Shown here: one piece after another, positions 1-5,423 of the stretch | How positions within the stretch are numbered: the stretch's first letter is position 1 | Layout: each line of letters starts with the position of its first letter | NCBI GenBank assembly: GCA_003520315.1 | Contig: DOVA01000123.1 | Coordinates: 1-5,423, forward strand | Length of the DNA stretch: 5,423 nucleotides | Source of the DNA: Rikenellaceae bacterium | GTDB lineage: Bacteria > Bacteroidota > Bacteroidia > Bacteroidales > UBA932 | Direction of reading: 5' to 3' | The notes under the pieces: generated by a model | Seen by the model: the letters and a program-made list of their open reading frames with translations, nothing else | Database searches by the model: none | Told to the model about the DNA's origin: nothing | Position numbers and translations under genes: made by a program

Positions 1-411
1 CTCAGTTTGCTCTACTGAAGGTATATTTTGAATTGTATTGATAAGAATTTCCATAAGGTGATCGTGATTCTGGCAGTATATTTTGAGCATAAGAGCATGT
101 TTCCCGGTCACAAAATGACACTCCACAACTTCAGGAATTTTTTTCAAAGCCTCAATGACTGAAGGATACTGGTTGGCCTGGGAAAGACTAACACCAACAT
201 AGGCACATACATTCAAACCCAGTGCTTGAGGTTTTACCAGAAGTCTTGAACCCGTGATAATGCCGAGGTTTTCCATCTTCTTGACTCTCTGATGAATTGC
301 TGCCCCGGAAACACCGCATTCACGGGCTATTTCTAGAAATGGCATTCTTGCATTTTTAACAAGAAATGATAATATCTTCTGGTCTATCTGATCAATCTGA
401 TACTTAGGCAT
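1..411 (-). CDS. Lrp/AsnC-family transcriptional regulator (partial, C-terminus off the left edge)
   Basis: The open frame reads from ATG at 411-409 without a stop to base 1, giving 137 codons. Residues about 6-53 form the winged helix-turn-helix typical of Lrp/AsnC proteins: IDQKILSFLVKNARMPFLEI, then the recognition region CGVSGAAIHQRVKKMENLGI. Residues from about 67 onward (AYVGVSL, IPEVVECHFVTGKHALMLKI) match the RAM/AsnC ligand-binding domain, which in this family forms dimers and octamers and binds amino acids or other small effectors. Family members are about 150-160 residues, so roughly the last 15-25 are missing. In the VTG loop, where many relatives have a Tyr-Asp pair, this protein has His-Ala, so the effector may differ from leucine or asparagine (inference). 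It is a cytoplasmic DNA-binding regulator; its targets cannot be read from the window. It lies 47 bp downstream of the arginase-like gene on the same strand but has its own candidate promoter. The family call is firm; orthology to Lrp itself is not. Confidence 0.93.
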   Translation of the reverse strand, partial: MPKYQIDQIDQKILSFLVKNARMPFLEIARECGVSGAAIHQRVKKMENLGIITGSRLLVKPQALGLNVCAYVGVSLSQANQYPSVIEALKKIPEVVECHFVTGKHALMLKIYCQNHDHLMEILINTIQNIPSVEQTE

Positions 412-436
412 AGCTTAAGGATTTATTGTTATATAG

Positions 437-444
437 CAAATATA
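437..444 (-). promoter_or_regulatory. Candidate Bacteroidota -7 element for the Lrp-type gene
   Basis: Read on the minus strand this is TATATTTG, a full match to the Bacteroidota -7 consensus TAnnTTTG. It ends 25 bp upstream of the ATG at 411, which would give a short leader of about 20 nt. No convincing -33 TTTG/TTG lies at the expected distance, so the promoter may be weak or need help. A/T-rich sequence makes chance matches easier, hence the moderate confidence. Confidence 0.5.
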
Positions 445-461
445 ATAATAAATTATTATTA
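443..461. repeat. Perfect A/T inverted repeat upstream of the Lrp-type gene
   Basis: TAATAATAAATTATTATTA has two 9-bp perfectly complementary arms (443-451 and 453-461) around a single central A. It overlaps the stop codon of the arginase-like gene (459-461) and abuts the -7 box at 437-444. It has no G or C and no real loop, so a stable terminator hairpin is unlikely. A DNA-level operator, for example for autoregulation by the Lrp-type protein, is a plausible reading because Lrp-family sites are A/T-rich imperfect palindromes. That role is inference. Confidence 0.6.
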
Positions 462-1448
462 TTTACTATTAAATTTTTGATAAAAGTAGAGCCATCTTAG
501 TGGTATTTCTCCTGAGCAAGCAGTGAAGTAGTCCGAATTAGAACATGCAACATAGAGATTATCACCGTTTTTAATGTCAGGAATTTCCATCCACCATCTA
601 CCTGAAGATCGACTTGTAACGAAGATAATATCCTGTCCGTCTTGTCCCAAACTTACAATTTTTCTCAGAAATGAATCCTCATTATCAGCATTTTCGGGGT
701 TTTCCATTATATTTGAAGCTAATCCTTCTGCAAAATGCCATATAAATTCTGCAACCAACTGGCACGAAACAGGAGAATTTTGCAGATCGGAAGGGAAACC
801 GTAAATAAACAGTGTCTTTAATGAGAGGCTCATACCGATATACCTGCCCAATTGGCAAAGTTCCTCAGCGTAAAGGCCATTAGGTGATTTTGTGAAGCTT
901 TCAGGGAAATCACAGACTCTTACGGAATTGATATCTGTAAAGACATAATCTGAATTGCGTATAGGAGGTTCGGCAAGAGTAAGGTCTTTTCGCAGAAACC
1001 CCAGTCTTAGCTCATCAAATGATTTTTCTCTTGTAATTTTTAGTAAAGCGGGATCGTATCGGTAAGTTTGATAGCCAATATGAGTAAAACCGGAGATTCC
1101 TGGATTCTCGAGAATGGATGGAAGAAGTTTATATTCCCCAATTTCTCCTCCGTTTGAGATAAGTGAAAGAGAGCCATGCAAATTGAGTGACTGAATGTCG
1201 GGAACTTTTTCGCCGAGAAGTACTACACTCTTCAAATCAAATTGTCCGCACTGTTCAATAGTTTCTCTCAACTGATCAATGCCGGGTTCTGTGTAATAGA
1301 TCTTGTAATTACTTTGTGGATAAAGGTTTTCCAGGTATCGAAAAAGTATATTGTTGCCGGTGACGTTTATGATTACAACTATACCATCCAGGCAATTCCC
1401 ACTGATTGCTGCAGCGGGTATCTGTTCAAGGAATTTGTTTTTACCCAT
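459..1448 (-). CDS. Arginase/formimidoylglutamase-family-like protein, probably catalytically dead
   Basis: The protein has 329 residues and no signal peptide or membrane segment, so it should be cytoplasmic. Several blocks match, from memory, the Bacteroidota branch of the ureohydrolase (arginase/agmatinase/formimidoylglutamase) family: HIGYQTY (123-129), FDELRLG (144-150), AEPPIRNSDYVFTDINSVR (159-177), SPNGLYAEELCQLGRYIGMS (188-207), GRWWMEIP (283-290) and a C-terminal DY...EIPLRW (307-319). The segment that should carry the manganese ligands is shortened and altered. No GGxH/GGSQD-type motif and no D-x-H-x-D-type motif is visible, and residues about 75-105 read VVLLGEKVPDIQ then LSLISNGGEIGE. 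The later Asp motif is reduced to TDIN (171-174). I infer a ureohydrolase fold without its metal centre, acting as a structural or ligand-binding protein or decaying. I chose ATG at 1448, which overlaps the topA stop as ATGGGTAA. A longer frame starts only at TTG (1475) and overlaps topA by 35 bp. The overlap suggests an operon with topA. Confidence 0.75.
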   Translation of the reverse strand: MGKNKFLEQIPAAAISGNCLDGIVVIINVTGNNILFRYLENLYPQSNYKIYYTEPGIDQLRETIEQCGQFDLKSVVLLGEKVPDIQSLNLHGSLSLISNGGEIGEYKLLPSILENPGISGFTHIGYQTYRYDPALLKITREKSFDELRLGFLRKDLTLAEPPIRNSDYVFTDINSVRVCDFPESFTKSPNGLYAEELCQLGRYIGMSLSLKTLFIYGFPSDLQNSPVSCQLVAEFIWHFAEGLASNIMENPENADNEDSFLRKIVSLGQDGQDIIFVTSRSSGRWWMEIPDIKNGDNLYVACSNSDYFTACSGEIPLRWLYFYQKFNSK

Positions 1449-3741
1449 GATGTTTTCCGTTACTTCCCTTTGCAATTATAGCAAGCACTTCTTCTAATTC
1501 AAGAGATTTCGGGTCGGTACCTTTGGGTATCTTGAAATTATCTTTTCCCCTTTTAATGTATGCTCCAAAACGGCCGTTTAAAATCTGTATTCTCTCTTTT
1601 GGAAAATCTTTGATAATTTTCTCTTTCTCTTTTTTATAGTGTTCTTCTATAATCTCAATGGAATTTTCCAAATCGACAGTCCTTGGATCTTTCTCTTTGC
1701 CAAGTGAAATAAATTTATTGTCATATTTGAGAAATGGTTCGAAACGACCAATACCGCTCACAATCTCTTTGCCCTTATATGATCCTACTACTCTTGGAAG
1801 TTCGAAAAGTTTCAAAGCTTCTTCAAGCGTTATAGTCTCGATTAGCTGTCCTTTTGCAAGGCTGACAAATTTCTTTTCGGGGTCGTCATTATCTCCGATT
1901 TGAGCTAATGGTCCAAAACGCCCTATCCTGACGTACAGATTTTTGCCACTTTTAGGATCTTTGCCGAGCTTTCTTTCTGCATTGGGTCTTGAAATTTCTA
2001 AAGTTTTCTCAACCTGTTTATGAAAAGGTCTGTAGAAATCTTCAATTACTTCGTTCCATACAAGTTTACCTGCGGCTATAGTGTCAAAATCCTCTTCAAC
2101 TTTTGCTGTGAAATTGTAATCCATAATTGATTCAAAGTTTTCCAGTAAAAAGTCGTTAACCACAATCCCTATATCTTCAGGGAAGAGTTTATTTTTTTCT
2201 GCACCCCAAGTCTCTTTCAAAACTTTTGCAGACACCTTCCCATTTTCAAGTATAATTTCCCTGCAAGCTCTTTCCTGACCCGGTCTACTGTCTTTGACTA
2301 TATATCCCCGCATGATAATAGTTGAAATAATAGGGGCATATGTTGAGGGTCTTCCTATGCCAAGTTCTTCGAGTTTCTTAACCAGGGAAGCCTCTGTATA
2401 TCTTGGAGGCTTTTGTGAGAATTTTTCAACAGCTTTAATTGTCAGTGCATTCATCCGTTGCCCTGTCTTAAGTGAGGGAAGTTTCTGAAAAGCATCCCCA
2501 GCATTATCTTCGTCATCGGCTGATTCCAGATATACTTTTAAAAAACCGTCAAACTTGATTTTTTCGGCAGAGGCAATGAATTTTTGTGTAAAACTGTCAC
2601 TGCATATGTTTATCTCTGTTCTTTGAATGACTGCATCTGACATTTGGGATGCTATTGTCCTTTTCCATATGAGGGAGTAAAGTTTTTTCTCCTGAACACC
2701 AGCATCAATATTTACATTGTTCAGGTAGGTTGGTCGTATGGCTTCGTGTGCCTCTTGGGCTCCTTTAGTTTTGGTTTCGTATTGTCTTGTTTTTGAATAT
2801 TCTTTTCCAAACATCTCTGTAATAGTTTGCTTTGCTGCTGTTAATGCAACTTTCGAGAGGTTTGTAGAGTCTGTACGCATATAGGTTATTAATCCGGCTT
2901 CGTAGAGGTTCTGGGCAGCTCTCATTGTCTGGTTGAGAGAAAACCCCAGTTTACGTGAAGCTTCCTGTTGGAGTGTTGAAGTAGTAAATGGAGGAGAAGG
3001 AGATCGTTTTAATTCCTTTTCTTCTATAGATGAAATATTGAAATTGGCTTTAATGCATTTTTCAAGCAGTTCCCTAGCCTCTTTTTCAGTGTCGAACTTT
3101 TCGTTAAGTTCAGCCAACACTTTAACTGTTGTTTTAGATCCTTCGGGGTTGAAAATGCCTTCTATCTTAAATTGAGACTTTGCTGAGAATGCCTGAATCT
3201 CTCTTTCTCTCTCCACAATAAGCCTCAAAGCAACTGACTGCACCGTTCCTGCAGACAATTTAGGTTTTATTTTTTTCCACAAAACAGGTGAGAGTTCAAA
3301 ACCAACCAGTCTGTCAAGTACTCTGCGTGCCTGCTGAGCCATGACAAGGTTCATGTCGACATTTCTCGGATTTTCAACTGCATGAATTATAGCGTCTTTG
3401 GTGATCTCGTGAAATACGCTTCTGCGCACTTTACCGTCAGGAAGTTCAAGAACATCTTTCAAATGCCACGCTATCGCCTCTCCTTCCCGGTCTTCATCCG
3501 ATGCGAGCCAGACAGTGTCTGCCTTTTTAGCGAGCTTTTTAAGCTCATTTACTATATCTTTTTTATCTTCAGAAATGAGGTAGGTAGGTTTGAATCCGTT
3601 TTCGATATCTATTCCCAGATTTTTCTTGGAAAGATCTCTAATGTGACCGTAACTTGATTTAACCGTGTATTCATTTCCAAGAAATTTCTCGATTGTCTTG
3701 GCTTTGGCAGGAGATTCAACAATCACCAGATTAGCTCCCAT
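1441..3741 (-). CDS. topA: DNA topoisomerase I (type IA, omega protein)
   Basis: This 766-residue cytoplasmic enzyme relaxes negatively supercoiled DNA through a transient 5'-phosphotyrosine link. The N-terminal TOPRIM domain holds LVIVESPAKAKTIEKFLG with Glu9, SSYGHIRDL with His33, and ASDEDREGE with Asp82, Asp84 and Glu86 for Mg2+. The catalytic Tyr287 lies in GLITYMRTDSTNL with Arg289; His332 is in AHEAIRPT and Thr467 in LGIGRPSTYA, matching the known active-site set of E. coli TopA. At 163-169 the usual SAGRVQS reads SAGTVQS (Thr166). After about residue 586 come three topoisomerase C-terminal repeats (about 586-650, 651-700 and 712-757), each with a GRFG/GRFE-type core. There are no CxxC zinc ribbons, as I recall for Bacteroidota TopA. 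The start is ATG at 3741, immediately before the conserved NLVIVES. It is transcribed divergently from the PBP gene, with a candidate promoter at 3770-3802, and overlaps the downstream gene by 8 bp. Confidence 0.98.
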   Translation of the reverse strand: MGANLVIVESPAKAKTIEKFLGNEYTVKSSYGHIRDLSKKNLGIDIENGFKPTYLISEDKKDIVNELKKLAKKADTVWLASDEDREGEAIAWHLKDVLELPDGKVRRSVFHEITKDAIIHAVENPRNVDMNLVMAQQARRVLDRLVGFELSPVLWKKIKPKLSAGTVQSVALRLIVEREREIQAFSAKSQFKIEGIFNPEGSKTTVKVLAELNEKFDTEKEARELLEKCIKANFNISSIEEKELKRSPSPPFTTSTLQQEASRKLGFSLNQTMRAAQNLYEAGLITYMRTDSTNLSKVALTAAKQTITEMFGKEYSKTRQYETKTKGAQEAHEAIRPTYLNNVNIDAGVQEKKLYSLIWKRTIASQMSDAVIQRTEINICSDSFTQKFIASAEKIKFDGFLKVYLESADDEDNAGDAFQKLPSLKTGQRMNALTIKAVEKFSQKPPRYTEASLVKKLEELGIGRPSTYAPIISTIIMRGYIVKDSRPGQERACREIILENGKVSAKVLKETWGAEKNKLFPEDIGIVVNDFLLENFESIMDYNFTAKVEEDFDTIAAGKLVWNEVIEDFYRPFHKQVEKTLEISRPNAERKLGKDPKSGKNLYVRIGRFGPLAQIGDNDDPEKKFVSLAKGQLIETITLEEALKLFELPRVVGSYKGKEIVSGIGRFEPFLKYDNKFISLGKEKDPRTVDLENSIEIIEEHYKKEKEKIIKDFPKERIQILNGRFGAYIKRGKDNFKIPKGTDPKSLELEEVLAIIAKGSNGKHHG

Positions 3742-3769
3742 ATTTTTAAATGTTTACCCTATAAGTTTA

Positions 3770-3802
3770 CAAAGTAAGAAATAAAGTAAGGTATTATCCA
3801 AA
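3770..3802 (-). promoter_or_regulatory. Candidate topA promoter (-33 and -7)
   Basis: On the minus strand, TTTG (3802-3799) is followed after 21 bp by TTACTTTG (3777-3770). The latter matches the Bacteroidota -7 consensus TAnnTTTG at all fixed positions except the second. Transcription would begin near 3763, giving a leader of about 20 nt with A-rich sequence (TTTAAAAAT) directly before the ATG, typical of Bacteroidota translation starts. No Shine-Dalgarno is evident. The spacing is near the usual 19-21 bp, but there is no experimental support. Confidence 0.5.
3771..3790. repeat. Tandem 8-bp direct repeat in the topA promoter
   Basis: AAAGTAAG occurs at 3771-3778 and again at 3783-3790, so the copies are offset by 12 bp. 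On the topA strand this reads CTTACTTT-ATTT-CTTACTTT. The proximal copy contains most of the candidate topA -7 box and the distal copy lies in the spacer to the -33 box. It could be a regulator site or simply low-complexity DNA. Confidence 0.45.
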
Positions 3803-3812
3803 TTTTTATTTC

Positions 3813-3820
3813 TAATTTTG
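3813..3820 (+). promoter_or_regulatory. Candidate -7 element for the PBP gene
   Basis: TAATTTTG is a full match to the Bacteroidota -7 consensus TAnnTTTG and lies 30 bp upstream of the ATG at 3851, implying a leader of about 25 nt. No TTTG/TTG is present about 19-21 bp further upstream, so the -33 half is missing or weak. It sits within the 109-bp divergent spacer shared with topA. Confidence 0.45.
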
Positions 3821-3850
3821 CAATCAGACACATACTAACATATTCTTGTA

Positions 3851-5423
3851 ATGAACCAAAAATCAAGGGATAAAGTAAAGAAATGGTTTTGGATAATTGT
3901 AATAAGCCCCTTTGTGCTTGTAGTGTTTGCACTGTTAATGGTAGGCATCTTTACTGATATCCCCTCTTTTGAGGAACTTGAGGATCCGAAAAATAATCTT
4001 GCAACAGAGCTGATATCGCAGGAGGGAGAAATTCTTACAACATTTCATATTGAGAACAGATCGTATATTGCTTATGATGAAATGTCTCCCGATTTGATTA
4101 ATGCAGTAATTGCCACTGAAGATGCCCGATTTTATAATCACAGCGGCATTGATTTCAAGAGTCTTGCAAGAGTTGCAGTTAAGTCCATAATATTGGGACA
4201 GAGAAGTTCTGGTGGCGGTGGAAGTACTATTTCACAGCAACTTGCCAAAACACTTTTCCCTCGCGATACAGTGGTAAGCAAAATACCCGGTGCTGCGACA
4301 TTCAATTTGGTAGTATCCAAATTTAAAGAATGGATAACAGCAGTCAAGCTTGAAAGAAACTACACCAAAAACGAGATTGTAAGCATGTATCTGAACTCAG
4401 TGTTCTTCGGGAGTAATTCATATGGTATTAGAGCAGCTGCAAGTACTTTCTTTGGCAAACATCCGTCTCAGTTGACTATAGAGGAGGGAGCTTTATTGGT
4501 GGGTATGGTTAATAAACCCACTAGATACAATCCTGTTATTAATCCGGATCTTTCGCTTGCCAGAAGAAATCATGTTCTGAATCAGATGCACAAATACCAT
4601 TATATTGACCAGGCAACATGTGATTCTCTTAAAGCTTTACCTGTTAAACTTAATTACAATCCCCAGGATCATAATTCCGGGACATCTGCCTATTTTAGAG
4701 ACATGCTGCGCAGAGTAATGAATGCAGAAAAGCCACAAAGGTCCAGATACAGACAGTATGATGATTACAGGGCTGATTCCATACTTTGGAGAGATGACCC
4801 TCTTTATGGGTGGCTTAATAAGAATCATCGTGCTGACGGGACAAAATATAACCTCGATAAGGACGGATTAAAAATTTACACAACTGTAAACGCAAAAATG
4901 CAACAATATGCTCAAGAGGCTATTGAAGAACATTTGAGCAAGGATCTTCAACCGACTTTTAACAGAGAAATTAAATGGAAAACAAACAGACCATTTTCTA
5001 ATAACGTTTCCAAGACCCTTATAGAGTCTATTATGAATAAGGCAAGGAAATGGAGTGATCGTTATCGTAATCTTAAGAATGCAGGACTTTCCGAGGAGGA
5101 AATAATGGCAAGTTTCTCCAAACCTGTGAGAATGAGCGTTTTTGCATGGAATGACAGAAAATATATTGATACTACACTTACTCCTGATGATTCAATAAAA
5201 TATTACAAGTCTTTTCTCAGAGCTGCCTTTATGGCCATGGAACCTAATACAGGCTATGTCAGAGCCTATATCGGGGGGCCCAATTACAGATTTTTTAAAT
5301 ATGACAATGCCCGTCAGGGGAAGCGTCAGGTTGGTTCAACTATCAAACCTTTTCTTTATACACTGGCCATGCAGGAGGGTTACACACCATGTTACAAAGT
5401 TGTAAATGTGCCTCAGACATTTA
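3851..5423 (+). CDS. mrcA: Class A penicillin-binding protein, PBP1A type (partial, C-terminus off the right edge)
   Basis: The frame is open from ATG at 3851 to the window end, 524 codons. It is a bifunctional peptidoglycan synthase: a GT51 glycosyltransferase polymerises lipid II into glycan and a transpeptidase crosslinks stem peptides, both in the periplasm. A short basic cytoplasmic tail (1-11) precedes a single membrane anchor (about 12-34). GT51 motifs follow in order: ATEDARFYNHSG with the catalytic Glu90, GGSTISQQLAKTLF (123-136), and KLERNYTKNEIVSMYLN (166-182) followed by FFG. A linker of roughly 280-460 precedes the transpeptidase start MAMEPNTGYVRAYIGGP (461-477) and the SxxK motif GSTIKPF, with nucleophile Ser496 and Lys499. 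The SxN and KTG motifs lie beyond the edge. Class A PBPs of this type are usually about 750-850 residues, so roughly a third is missing. The symbol is by family; paralogues in Bacteroidota cannot be told apart here. Translation initiates without a visible Shine-Dalgarno. Confidence 0.95.
   Translation, partial: MNQKSRDKVKKWFWIIVISPFVLVVFALLMVGIFTDIPSFEELEDPKNNLATELISQEGEILTTFHIENRSYIAYDEMSPDLINAVIATEDARFYNHSGIDFKSLARVAVKSIILGQRSSGGGGSTISQQLAKTLFPRDTVVSKIPGAATFNLVVSKFKEWITAVKLERNYTKNEIVSMYLNSVFFGSNSYGIRAAASTFFGKHPSQLTIEEGALLVGMVNKPTRYNPVINPDLSLARRNHVLNQMHKYHYIDQATCDSLKALPVKLNYNPQDHNSGTSAYFRDMLRRVMNAEKPQRSRYRQYDDYRADSILWRDDPLYGWLNKNHRADGTKYNLDKDGLKIYTTVNAKMQQYAQEAIEEHLSKDLQPTFNREIKWKTNRPFSNNVSKTLIESIMNKARKWSDRYRNLKNAGLSEEEIMASFSKPVRMSVFAWNDRKYIDTTLTPDDSIKYYKSFLRAAFMAMEPNTGYVRAYIGGPNYRFFKYDNARQGKRQVGSTIKPFLYTLAMQEGYTPCYKVVNVPQTF

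Noticed and set aside
443..461. Rho-independent terminator after the arginase-like gene
   Set aside because: The palindrome is entirely A/T and has a one-base centre, so an RNA hairpin would be very weak. No GC stem or separate U-tract follows.
1449..1475. N-terminal extension of the arginase-like gene to position 1475
   Set aside because: The codon at 1475-1473 is TTG, not ATG, and this start would overlap topA by 35 bp. The ATG at 1448 gives a normal 8-bp coupled overlap.
574..3657. Plus-strand open frames of 64-91 codons opposite topA and the arginase-like gene
   Set aside because: All are antisense to strong coding sequence, with no plausible domain or promoter, so they are shadows.
4201..4240. 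Glycine-rich SSGGGGS run in the PBP as a possible linker or insertion
   Set aside because: It leads directly into the normal GT51 GGSTISQQ motif, and a glycine-rich lead-in is ordinary for this family.
3935..4828. Three minus-strand open frames opposite the PBP gene (3935-4141, 4138-4347, 4637-4828)
   Set aside because: They lie antisense to well-conserved PBP coding sequence with clear GT51 motifs and show no recognisable protein features, so they are shadows.
1..5423. Mobile element, CRISPR, tRNA/rRNA, riboswitch or defence system
   Set aside because: The window is almost fully occupied by four coding regions. The two gaps (47 and 109 bp) hold only A/T-rich promoter-like sequence, with no terminal repeats, spacer arrays or structured RNA visible.

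Overview
The window holds four genes around one divergent promoter region. All are chromosomal housekeeping or regulatory in character. The A/T-rich intergenic DNA, promoter elements of the TAnnTTTG type, absence of clear Shine-Dalgarno sequences, and the protein styles all point to Bacteroidota, probably Bacteroidales. The most telling proteins are a zinc-finger-free TopA with C-terminal repeats and a Bacteroidota-type arginase-family relative. I did not assign a genus.

Layout. On the minus strand, reading from the divergent region at 3742-3850 leftwards, topA (1441-3741, DNA topoisomerase I) is followed with an 8-bp overlap by a gene for an apparently metal-site-less relative of the Bacteroidota arginase/formimidoylglutamase family (459-1448). 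A 47-bp gap then precedes an Lrp/AsnC-family regulator that runs off the left edge (1-411). On the plus strand, a class A penicillin-binding protein gene (3851-5423) runs off the right edge; its glycosyltransferase domain is complete and its transpeptidase domain is cut just after the SxxK motif.

How the genes relate. TopA relaxes negative supercoils, and the PBP polymerises and crosslinks peptidoglycan; both are core functions transcribed divergently from a 109-bp A/T-rich spacer. The ATGGGTAA overlap implies that the arginase-like protein is co-transcribed with, and probably translationally coupled to, topA. The Lrp-type gene has a good -7 box of its own in the gap, beside a perfect A/T palindrome that could be an operator.

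I see no mobile element, CRISPR array, RNA gene, phage gene or defence system. Nothing here amounts to an undescribed multi-gene system. The points most worth a second look are the degenerate ureohydrolase-fold protein and a Thr in place of the usual Arg in the TopA SAGRVQS motif.
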